A stretch of DNA of 64,000 nt from Lineus longissimus (lineage: Eukaryota > Nemertea > Pilidiophora > Heteronemertea > Lineidae): positions 69,501 to 133,500 of the forward strand of contig NC_088310.1 of the NCBI RefSeq assembly GCF_910592395.1, read 5' to 3'. Both the position numbers and the translations under genes were made by a program. The notes under the pieces were generated by a model. The model made no database searches. It was not told where the DNA came from and was given only the letters and a program-made list of their open reading frames with translations. Shown here one piece after another: positions 1-10,802 of this stretch. Numbering within the stretch: the stretch's first letter is position 1; the number at the start of each line of letters is the position of its first letter.

Positions 1-3000
1 GAACCGTGCTCAATATGTACCGGCTACCGCTCTCTCCATCATCATCAACGACGATATATGTCGGTGCCGGCCGTGCGAGGTCGTTTCAATGAAAAAGACG
101 CACGCCACTGCCGTACCCGTACCTGAGAAAACTTGCCGTTTTAGGCAGATTTGCGATGATTGAAACAATACATCTACCTCATAATTCATGTACTCGAACG
201 CCCGGAATCAGTATGTGCTGGAGTTTGAAAAGTTTGGGTGCGGGGTATGATAATGATGATAATGAAAATGTTTACATCTGTACATGGATGATTAGATAGC
301 AAGACAAGGAAGAAGAAAAAAAGAAAAAAAAAATTCGGCAGATTCACCGGGGGTCGAACCCGTGACCAGCCGATCCAAAGTCAAACACCTTCAGCGCTGA
401 ACCGTCAAGGCTTTCATGTTGAAATGAAGATTTTATTTGTCTCTTATATGCGGTATGCAAACGAGCGCTCCACAATAGTGATAAGGTCGCGCAGGTGGCA
501 TAGTGATTAGCCGAAATAGTTCCAAGTAATCGTATATTTCGATAGTTGTACAGATTTTTCTCAACATATCGTATGTATATACCTCAGTGATATAAAATAT
601 TATCTTTGCAGTTGATTTAACGTTTGAATGACCTTTTTTAAAAAGTTTTTCAAAATCGAGGTCAGCAGGGTCAGACACAATCATTTATTGTTTTGAAAGA
701 CTCCGGCAGGGTCAAAAGAAACAGTTGTTGGCGCCGATGATGTCAGCAATATGGCGAATTTCCGCCCCACCCGTGAGATTTGCTCTCGTCACGTCATGAG
801 CACATTGAACTGCTAGTGAACCGTGCTCAATATGTACCGGCTACCGCTCTCTCCATCATCATCAACGACGATATATGTCGGTGCCGGCCGTGCGAGGTCG
901 TTTCAATGAAAAAGACGCACGCCACTGCCGTACCCGTACCTGAGAAAACTTGCCGTTTTAGGCAGATTTGCGATGATTGAAACAATACATCTACCTCATA
1001 ATTCATGTACTCGAACGCCCGGAATCAGTATGTGCTGGAGTTTGAAAAGTTTGGGTGCGGGGTATGATAATGATGATAATGAAAATGTTTACATCTGTAC
1101 ATGGATGATTAGATAGCAAGACAAGGAAGAAGAAAAAAAGAAAAAAAAATTCGGCAGATTCACCGGGGGTCGAACCCGTGACCAGCCGATCCAAAGTCAA
1201 ACACCTTCAGCGCTGAACCGTCAAGGCTTTCATGTTGAAATGAAGATTTTATTTGTCTCTTATATGCGGTATGCAAACGAGCGCGCCACAATAGTGATAA
1301 GGTCGCGCAGGTGGCAAAGTGATTAGCCGAAATAGTTCCAAGTAATCGTATATTTCGATAGTTGTACAGATTTTTCTCAACATATCGTATGTATATACCT
1401 CAGTGATATAAAATATTATCTTTGCAGTTGATTTAACGTTTGAATGACCTTTTTTAAAAAGTTTTTCAAAATCGAGGTCAGCAGGGTCAGACACAATCAT
1501 TTATTGTTTTGAAAGACTCCGGCAGGGTCAAAAGAAACAGTTGTTGGCGCCGATGATGTCTGCAATATGGCGAATTTCCGCCCCACCCGTGAGATTTGCT
1601 CTCGTCACGTCATGAGCACATTGAACTGCTGGTGAACCGTGCTCAATATGTACCGGCTACCGCTCTCTCCATCATCATCAACGACGATATGTGTCGGTGC
1701 CGGCCGTGCGAGGTCGTTTCAATGAAAAAGACGCACGCCACTGCCGTACCCGTACCTGAGAAAACTTGCCGTTTTAGGCAGATTTGCGATGATTGAAACA
1801 ATACATCTACCTCATAATTCATGTACTCGAACGCCCGGAATCAGTATGTGCTGGAGTTTGAAAAGTTTGGGTGCGGGGTATGATAATGATGATAATGAAA
1901 ATGTTTACATCTGTACATGGATGATTAGATAGCAAGACAAGGAAGAAGAAAAAAAGAAAAAAAAAATTCGGCAGATTCACCGGGGGTCGAACCCGTGACC
2001 AGCCGATCCAAAGTCAAACACCTTCAGCGCTGAACCGTCAAGGCTTTCATGTTGAAATGAAGATTTTATTTGCCTCTTATATGCGGTATGCAAACGAGCG
2101 CGCCACAATAGTGATAAGGTCGCGCAGGTGGCAAAGTGATTAGCCGAAATAGTTCCAAGTAATCGTATATTTCGATAGTTGTACAGATTTTTCTCAACAT
2201 ATCGTATGTATATACCTCAGTGATATAAAATATTATCTTTGCAGTTGATTTAACGTTTGAATGACCTTTTTTAAAAAGTTTTTCAAAATCGAGGTCAGCA
2301 GGGTCAGACACAATCATTTATTGTTTTGAAAGACTCCGGCAGGGTCAAAAGAAACAGTTGTTGGCGCCGATGATGTCAGCAATATGGCGAATTTCCGCCC
2401 CACCTGTGAGATTTGCTCTCGTCACGTCATGAGCACATTGAACTGCTAGTGAACCGTGCTCAATATGTACCGGCTACCGCTCTCTCCATCATCATCAACG
2501 ACGATATATGTCGGTGCCGGCCGTGCGAGGTCGTTTCAATGAAAAAGACACACGCCACTGCCGTACCCGTACCTGAGAAAACTTGCCGTTTTAGGCAGAT
2601 TTGCGATGATTGAAACAATACATCTACCTCATAATTCATGTACTCGAACGCCCGGAATCAGTATGTGCTGGAGTTTGAAAAGTTTGGGTGCGGGGTATGA
2701 TAATGATGATAATGAAAATGTTTACATCTGTACATGGATGATTAGATAGCAAGACAAGGAAGAAGAAAAAAAGAAAAAAAAAATTCGGCAGATTCACCGG
2801 GGGTCGAACCCGTGACCAGCCGATCCAAAGTCAAACACCTTCAGCGCTGAACCGTCAAGGCTTTCATGTTGAAATGAAGATTTTATTTGCCTCTTATATG
2901 CGGTATGCAAACGAGCGCGCCACAATAGTGATAAGGTCGCGCAGGTGGCAAAGTGATTAGCCGAAATAGTTCCAAGTAATCGTATATTTCGATAGTTGTA

Positions 3001-6000
3001 CATCTCAACATATCGTATGTATATACCTCAGTGATATAAAATATTATCTTTGCAGTTGATTTAACGTTTGAATGACCTTTTTTAAAAAGTTTTTCAAAAT
3101 CGAGGTCAGCAGGGTCAGACACAATCATTTATTGTTTTGAAAGACTCCGGCAGGGTAAAAAAAAACAGTTGTTGGCGCCGATGATGTCAGCAATATGGCG
3201 AATTTCCGCCCCACCCGTGAGATTTGCTCTCGTCACGTCATGAGCACATTGAACTGCTAGTGAACCGTGCTCAATATGTACCGGCTACCGCTCTCTCCAT
3301 CACCATCAACGACGATATATGTCGGTGCCGGCCGTGCGAGGTCGTTTCGATGAAAAAGACGCACGCCACTGCCGTACCCGTACCTGAGAAAACTTGCCGT
3401 TTTAGGCAGATTTGCGATGATTAAAACAATACATCTACTTCATAATTCATGTACTCGAACGCCCGGAATCAGTATGTGCTGGAGTTTGAAAAGTTTGGGT
3501 GCGGGGTATGATAATGATGATAATGAAAATGTTTACATCTGTACATGGATGATTAGATAGCAAGACAAGGAAGAAGAAAAAAAGAAAAAAAAAATTCGGC
3601 AGATTCACCGGGGGTCGAACCCGTGACCAGCCGATCCAAAGTCAAACACCTTCAGCGCTGAACCGTCAAGGCTTTCATGTTGAAATGAAGATTTTATTTG
3701 CCTCTTATATGCGGTATGCAAACGAGCGCGCCACAATAGTGACAAGGTCGCGCAGGTGGCAAAGTGATTAGCCGAAATAGTTCCAAGTAATCGTATATTT
3801 CGATAGTTGTACAGATTTTTCTCAACATATCGTATGTATATACCTCAGTGATATAAAATATTATCTTTGCAGTTGATTTAACGTTTGAATGACCTTTTTT
3901 GAAAAGTTTTTCAAAATCGAGGTCAGCAGGGTCAGACACAATCATTTATTGTTTTGAAAGACTCCGGCAGGGTCAAAAGAAACAGTTGTTGGCGCCGATG
4001 ATGTCAGCAATATGGCGAATTTCCGCCCCACCCGTGAGATTTGCTCTCGTCACGTCATGAGCACATTGAACTGCTAGTGAACCGTGCTCAATATGTACCG
4101 GCTACCGCTCTCTCCATCATCATCAACGACGATATATGTCGGTGCCGGCCGTGCGAGGTCGTTTCAATGAAAAAGACGCACGCCACTGCCGTACCCGTAC
4201 CTGAGAAAACTTGCCGTTTTAGGCAGATTTGCGATGATTGAAACAATACATCTACCTCATAATTCATGTACTCGAACGCCCGGAATCAGTATGTGCTGGA
4301 GTTTGAAAAGTTTGGGTGCGGGGTATGATAATGATGATAATGAAAATGTTTACATCTGTACATGGATGATTAGATAGCAAGACAAGGAAGAAGAAAAAAA
4401 GAAAAAAAAAATTCGGCAGATTCACCGGGGGTCGAACCCGTGACCAGCCGATCCAAAGTCAAACACCTTCAGCGCTGAACCGTCAAGGCTTTCATGTTGA
4501 AATGAAGATTTTATTTGCCTCTTATATGCGGTATGCAAACGAGCGCGCCACAATAGTGACAAGGTCGCGCAGGTGGCAAAGTGATTAGCCGAAATAGTTC
4601 CAAGTAATCGTATATTTCGATAGTTGTACAGATTTTTCTCAACATATCGTATGTATATACCTCAGTGATATAAAATATTATCTTTGCAGTTGATTTAACG
4701 TTTGAATGACCTTTTTTAAAAAGTTTTTCAAAATCGAGGTCAGCAGGGTAAGACACAATCATTTATTGTTTTGAAAGACTCCGGCAGGGTCAAAAGAAAC
4801 AGTTGTTGGCGCCGATGATGTCAGCAATATGGCGAATTTCCGCCCCACCCGTGAGATTTGCTCTCGTCACGTCATGAGCACATTGAACTGCTAGTGAACC
4901 GTGCTCAATATGTACCGGCTACCGCTCTCTCCATCATCATCAACGACGATATATGTCGGTGCCGGCCGTGCGAGGTCGTTTCAATGAAAAAGACGCACGC
5001 CACTGCCGTACCCGTACCTGAGAAAACTTGCCGTTTTAGGCAGATTTGCGATGATTGAAACAATACATCTACCTCATAATTCATGTACTCGAACGCCCGG
5101 AATCAGTATGTGCTGGAGTTTGAAAAGTTTGGGTGCGGGGTATGATAATGATGATAATGAAAATGTTTACATCTGTACATGGATGATTAGATAGCAAGAC
5201 AAGGAAGAAGAAAAAAAGAAAAAAAAAATTCGGCAGATTCACCGGGGGTCGAACCCGTGACCAGCCGATCCAACGTCAAACACCTTCAGCGCTGAACCGT
5301 CAAGGCTTTCATGTTGAAATGAAGATTTTATTTGCCTCTTATATGCGGTATGCAAACGAGCGCGCCACAATAGTGACAAGGTCGCGCAGGTGGCAAAGTG
5401 ATTAGCCGAAATAGTTCCAAGTAATCGTATATTTCGATAGTTGTACAGATTTTTCTCAACATATCGTATGTATATTCCTCAGTGATATAAAATATTATCT
5501 TTGCAGTTGATTTAACGTTTGAATGACCTTTTTTAAAAAGTTTTTCAAAATCGAGGTCAGCAGGGTCAGACACAATCATTTATTGTTTTGAAAGACTCCG
5601 GCAGGGTCAAAAGAAACAGTTGTTGGCGCCGATGATGTCAGCAATATGGCGAATTTCCGCCCCACCCGTGAGATTTGCTCTCATCACGTCATGAGCACAT
5701 TGAACTGCTAGTGAACCGTGCTCAATATGTACCGGCTACCGCTCTCTCCATCATCATCAACGACGATATATGTCGGTGCCGGCCGTGCGAGGTCGTTTCA
5801 ATGAAAAAGACGCACGCCACTGCCGTACCCGTACCTGAGAAAACTTGCCGTTTTAGGCAGATTTGCGATGATTGAAACAATACATCTACCTCATAATTCA
5901 TGTACTCGAACGCCCGGAATCAGTATGTGCTAGAGTTTGAAAAGTTTGGGTGCGGGGTATGATAATGATGATAATGAAAATGTTTACATCTGTACATGGA

Positions 6001-9000
6001 TGATTAGATAGCAAGACAAGGAAGAAGAAAAAAAGAAAAAAAAAATTCGGCAGATTCACCGGGGGTCGAACCCGTGACCAGCCGATCCAAAGTCAAACAC
6101 CTTCAGCGCTGAACCGTCAAGGCTTTCATGTTGAAATGAAGATTTTATTTGCCTCTTATATGCGGTATGCAAACGAGCGCGCCACAATAGTGACAAGGTC
6201 GCGCAGGTGGCAAAGTGATTAGCCGAAATAGTTCCAAGTAATCGTATATTTCGATAGTTGTACAGATTTTTCTCAACATATCGTATGTATATACCTCAGT
6301 GATATAAAATATTATCTTTGCAGTTGATTTAACGTTTGAATGACCTTTTTTAAAAAGTTTTTCAAAATCGAGGTCAGCAGGGTCAGACACAATCATTTAT
6401 TGTTTTGAAAGACTCCGGCAGGGTAAAAAAAAACAGTTGTTGGCGCCGATGATGTCAGCAATATGGCGAATTTCCGCCCCACCCGTGAGATTTGCTCTCG
6501 TCACGTCATGAGCACATTGAACTGCTGGTGAACCGTGCTCAATATGTACCGGCTACCGCTCTCTCCATCACCATCAACGACGATATATGTCGGTGCCGGC
6601 CGTGCGAGGTCGTTTCGATGAAAAAGACGCACGCCACTGCCGTACCCGTACCTGAGAAAACTTGCCGTTTTAGGCAGATTTGCGATGATTAAAACAATAC
6701 ATCTACTTCATAATTCATGTACTCGAACGCCCGGAATCAGTATGTGCTGGAGTTTGAAAAGTTTGGGTGCGGGGTATGATAATGATGATAATGAAAATGT
6801 TTACATCTGTACATGGATGATGAGATAGCAAGACAAGGAAGAAGAAAAAAAGAAAAAAAAAATTCGGCAGATTCACCGGGGGTCGAACCCGTGACCAGCC
6901 GATCCAAAGTCAAACACCTTCAGCGCTGAACCGTCAAGGCTTTCATGTTGAAATGAAGATTTTATTTGCCTCTTATATGCGGTATGCAAACGAGCGCGCC
7001 ACAATAGTGACAAGGTCGCGCAGGTGGCAAAGTGATTAGCCGAAATAGTTCCAAGTAATCGTATATTTCGATAGTTGTACAGATTTTTCTCAACATATCG
7101 TATGTATATACCTCAGTGATATAAAATATTATCTTTGCAGTTGATTTAACGTTTGAATGACCTTTTTTAAAAAGTTTTTCAAAATCGAGGTCAGCAGGGT
7201 CAGACACAATCATTTATTGTTTTGAAAGACTCCGGCAGGGTAAAAAAAAACAGTTGTTGGCGCCGATGATGTCAGCAATATGGCGAATTTCCGCCCCACC
7301 CGTGAGATTTGCTCTCGTCACGTCATGAGCACATTGAACTGCTAGTGAACCGTGCTCAATATGTACCGGCTACCGCTCTCTCCATCACCATCAACGACGA
7401 TATATGTCGGTGCCGGCCGTGCGAGGTCGTTTCGATGAAAAAGACGCACGCCACTGCCGTACCCGTACCTGAGAAAACTTGCCGTTTTAGGCAGATTTGC
7501 GATGATTAAAACAATACATCTACTTCATAATTCATGTACTCGAACGCCCGGAATCAGTATGTGCTGGAGTTTGAAAAGTTTGGGTGCGGGGTATGATAAT
7601 GATGATCATGAAAATGTTTACATCTGTACATGGATGATGAGATAGCAAGACAAGGAAGAAGAAAAAAAGAAAAAAAAAATTCGGCAGATTCACCGGGGGT
7701 CGAACCCGTGACCAGCCGATCCAAAGTCAAACACCATCAGCGCTGAACCGTTAAGGCTTTCATGTTGAAATGAAGATTTTATTTGCCTCTTATATGCGGT
7801 ATGCAAACGAGCGCGCCACAATAGTGACAAGGTCGCGCAGGTGGCAAAGTGATTAGCCGAAATAGTTCCAAGTAATCGTATATTTCGATAGTTGTACAGA
7901 TTTTTCTCAACATATCGTATGTATATCCCTCAGTGATATAAAATATTATCTTTGCAGTTGATTTAACGTTTGAATGATCTTTTTTAAAAAGTTTTTCAAA
8001 ATCGAGGTCAGCAGGGTCAGACACAATCATTTATTGTTTTGAAAGACTCCGGCAGGGTCAAAAGAAACAGTTGTTGGCGCCGATGATGTCAGCAATATGG
8101 CGAATTTCCGCCCCACCCGTGAGATTTGCTCTCGTCACGTCATGAGCACATTGAACTGCTAGTGAACCGTGCTCAATATGTACCGGCTACCGCTCTCTCC
8201 ATCATCATCAACGACGATATATGTCGGTGCCGGCCGTGCGAGGTCGTTTCAATGAAAAAGACGCACGCCACTGCCGTACTCGTACCTGAGAAAACTTGCC
8301 GTTTTAGGCAGATTTGCGATGATTGAAACAATACATCTACCTCATAATTCATGTACTCGAACGCCCGGAATCAGTATGTGCTGGAGTTTGAAAAGTTTGG
8401 GTGCGGGGTATGATAATGATGATAATGAAAATGTTTACATCTGTACATGGATGATTAGATAGCAAGACAAGGAAGAAGAAAAAAAGAAAAAAAAAATTCG
8501 GCAGATTCACCAGGGGTCGAACCCGTGACCAGCCGATCAAAAGTCAAACACCTTCAGCGCTGAACCGTCAAGGCTTTCATGTTGAAATGAAGATTTTATT
8601 TGCCTCTTATATGCGGTATGCAAACGAGCGCGCCACAATAGTGACAAGGTCGCGCAGGTGGCAAAGTGATTAGCCGAAATAGTTCCAAGTAATCGTATAT
8701 TTCGATAGTTGTACAGATTTTTCTCAACATATCGTATGTATATACCTCAGTGATATCAAATATTATCTTTGCAGTTGATTTAACGTTTGAATGACCTTTT
8801 TTAAAAAGTTTTTCAAAATCGAGGTCAGCAGGGTCAGACACAATCATTTATTGTTTTGAAAGACTCCGGCAGGGTCAAAAGAAACAGTTGTTGGCGCCGA
8901 TGATGTCAGCAATATGACGAATTTCCGCCCCACCCGTGAGATTTGCTCTCGTCACGTCATGAGCACATTGAACTGCTAGTGAACCGTGCTCAATATGTAC

Positions 9001-9030
9001 CGGCTACCGCTCTCTCCATCATCAACGACG
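1..9030. repeat. Satellite array, ~817 bp monomer, 11 copies plus a truncated twelfth
   Basis: A fixed landmark (GAACCGTGCTC) recurs at 1, 818, 1634, 2451, 3262, 4079, 4896, 5713, 6530, 7347, 8164 and 8981. The spacing is 817 bp except for one 816 (poly-A length change) and one 811 (6 bp deletion near 3002). The last copy breaks off at about 9030 into unrelated sequence, while the left end runs out of the window, so the true array is longer. Copies differ at only a few positions, so amplification or homogenisation is recent. Each monomer holds a minus-strand tRNA-like module beside an A/G-rich tract. Two short frames recur in each copy (83 codons minus, 66 codons plus), but their differences between copies are mostly amino-acid changing, so I do not call them genes. 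Confidence 0.97.
336..409 (-). other. tRNA-like (SINE-head-like) module inside the 817 bp satellite; first of 11
   Basis: On the minus strand the module has an A-box-like segment (388-403, GGTTCAGCGCTGAAGG) and a B box (349-361, GGGTTCGACCCCC). The B box forms a T-arm with loop TTCGACC closed by four good pairs and one A-G mismatch. The anticodon-loop region reads CTTTGGA, which would give a Gln-like TTG anticodon, but its stem has only two Watson-Crick pairs plus two wobbles. The acceptor stem does not pair. The transcript would then run into a T-rich tract (315-333), a possible Pol III stop. Equivalent B boxes start at 1165, 1982, 2799, 3610, 4427, 5244, 6061, 6878, 7695 and 8512; the last has a G to A change. 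This looks like a tRNA-derived SINE head, not a working tRNA. Whether Pol III uses it is inference. Confidence 0.65.
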
Positions 9031-9868
9031 TCTTGCAATGTACATTGTTTATTTCAAGTGATCAGAAGGTACCATTGTCCAGTTTTTTTAGGAACGAGTA
9101 GGTCGCAGGATGCAATTTACGTGTTTTTGGTATGTGTTTTGTTAGATTTACAACGTTTGTAAATATTTACTGCGTCGACATCTCAGTCTCTCAAAATGTC
9201 TATACGCCAGGGTACCAAAGTTGAGGGTTAGGGTTAGGGTGATCCCACATGATTCACTCGTACAGTACGTGGTCGTGAACCAGCCAATCACTAGATTCTT
9301 GGGAGAGGTTATGCCTTGGGTCAATGATTACCACGATTCCTCACTCACTCCATCAGACGGCTTAATTCTCAGGACGATGATATGTGATCGAATGCTGACC
9401 CGGCGACCTTCAACACTCGTCTATCACCACCAGCCTATTAGCCGACAAAGCAACACCTAAGTGCCTTATTGCTCGAGCGAAGGTTGCCAGGATGCTTCTT
9501 GAGGACTCAGGCGATTGCCACAAAATTGGCAAGCTTTTTCTTCTGCATTTTGGCCAACACATCTGATCTGACTTACATACACGTACATGTTGTTGAAGTA
9601 TGAAATCATCAGTAACAAACCCGACTCTTCCGTTTTATTGATTGTCTCATGGTTCCAGGTTTTACATGAATGATTCATATGTTATCGTACTTTTTTCGTC
9701 AGCTTTCCAGATTGAATGCCAGACCCCCTGATGTTAGTATTCTATCCGCCTGATCAACATGTTTTCGGTCTTATCTTTTCAGCTTCCGTTCAGGGGACCC
9801 AACCTCATCCTTTCTACTTAACGTGTTCGAGAAATGGATTCGTTCATTGATTAGACCTAACCAGCACC
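9031..9868. other. Unique non-coding stretch between the satellite and the first gene
   Basis: The satellite ends abruptly here. A short telomere-like run (two tandem GGTTAG units) lies near 9224-9241, too short to be a telomere relic with any confidence. A pyrimidine-rich stretch ending in CAG at about 9770-9781 could be a splice acceptor for a 5' UTR exon of the gene that follows. No gene is supported. Confidence 0.5.
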
Positions 9869-9887
9869 TCACGTGACCATGACGTCA
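9869..9887 (+). promoter_or_regulatory. E-box (TCACGTGA) and full CRE (TGACGTCA) at the start codon
   Basis: A palindromic TCACGTGA begins at 9869, and a perfect CRE octamer lies at 9880-9887, overlapping codons 1-3 of the reading frame below. Both are classical bZIP/bHLH-ZIP target words. Their proximity suggests a promoter-proximal or 5' UTR position for the gene. The CRE bases also encode protein, so its presence may be chance. Confidence 0.35.
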
Positions 9888-10802
9888 TTCCGGGACCGCG
9901 GTATTGAACAGGCCTTCTCCCCTATGAACCGTCGGAGATTAAAACCGACCATATCCTTCGATAATTCCCACACATCAGATCCCTCGGAACCTTCGGCGGA
10001 GTCCCCGGTCGTCGAGGAACATACCTTTGCCCGGCCCGACTGCAGACCGCTGCATTTGAGGCGCTTGCAGAAGACTCAAAGTCTTCCGCGCTTCAACCCA
10101 CCTGGAGAGGGCAGTGCATTTCTAAACGTCCCCAGCCCCGTGCTCATGCCCAAAGCCTTCCGCCATAGCTCTGACAGTTTAAGGGGCAGGGACAGTCCGA
10201 GTACCACCCCGTCCTTGCCTCGTCTAGATATCACAAACGGAATAACGTCACCGCGGCTATCACGTGCGCCGCAGCTGAGCAGTAGGAGCACGTCTTGCCC
10301 TGTGATTGGACCCGGTGGCATCCCCTTAAACACAGTCGTAGGCCGCTCACCCCGTCTGCCACACAAACTGACCCGCTACGGGTCGGACTCGAGCAACGCC
10401 ACCGCCAGCTATACCGGCCTCGGCACATGTAACGAGGACGAGGACGACAGAGACATCAATCTCCAGGATGAGATCATCTCCGACCTCCCAATCGAACCTT
10501 CACAAAACTTCCCCGATATCATAGAACACGAGGAGCTAGTGGATATACCACCAAGGTCACCGCCGCTCTCTTACCCTGGCCATTCTAATAATGTTATAAA
10601 TACGAACTTAGACTCTGCCGAGCGGGAGAGACTTCATCAGGGTAAGGTGATCAGTATTGGCCAGATTACACCCAACATGGCCAAGAGACTGCTTCCAGAG
10701 CAAGACACCAAGGGCTCAGTTCGAAGTCGGTGTCGGGAGTGGCTAGAGAACCTTCCCCCAGACTCCATAGAGGATGACAGGGATGCTTATGAGAGCACGT
10801 GA
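9879..10802 (+). CDS. Uncharacterised Ser/Pro-rich, probably disordered protein, 307 aa
   Basis: I do not recognise the family. I chose the ATG at 9879 because an in-frame TAA lies 21 bases upstream; the stop is TGA at 10800-10802. The frame is uninterrupted, GC-richer than its surroundings and balanced in codon use, as in real coding sequence. The product has no signal peptide or membrane segment. It has a basic N-terminus (residues 14-21), a second basic patch around 56-70 with an RRLQKTQSLP segment, and a Ser-rich middle. An RSTSCP at about 136-141 matches the 14-3-3 mode I pattern RSxSxP. An acidic tract (about 185-198) follows, then a C-terminal block (about 256-297) that looks helical (QITPNMAKRLLP, CREWLENLPPD). 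It may be a regulatory or scaffold protein under kinase control, which is inference from composition. It could be one exon of a larger gene with 5' non-coding exons. Confidence 0.75.
   Translation: MTSFRDRGIEQAFSPMNRRRLKPTISFDNSHTSDPSEPSAESPVVEEHTFARPDCRPLHLRRLQKTQSLPRFNPPGEGSAFLNVPSPVLMPKAFRHSSDSLRGRDSPSTTPSLPRLDITNGITSPRLSRAPQLSSRSTSCPVIGPGGIPLNTVVGRSPRLPHKLTRYGSDSSNATASYTGLGTCNEDEDDRDINLQDEIISDLPIEPSQNFPDIIEHEELVDIPPRSPPLSYPGHSNNVINTNLDSAERERLHQGKVISIGQITPNMAKRLLPEQDTKGSVRSRCREWLENLPPDSIEDDRDAYEST

Noticed and set aside
336-409. Functional tRNA-Gln gene in the satellite
   Set aside because: The acceptor arm does not pair and the anticodon stem is mismatched; only the promoter boxes and T-arm are well kept.
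433-8847. Recurring 83-codon (minus) and 66-codon (plus) frames in each satellite copy as a repeated gene family
   Set aside because: They exist because copies are nearly identical. Differences within them are mostly amino-acid changing, no family is recognisable, and the minus frame lies over non-coding-looking A/T-rich DNA. The 6 bp deletion keeping frame is a single event.
9222-9241. Interstitial telomeric sequence
   Set aside because: Only about two and a half TTAGGG units, too short to mean much.
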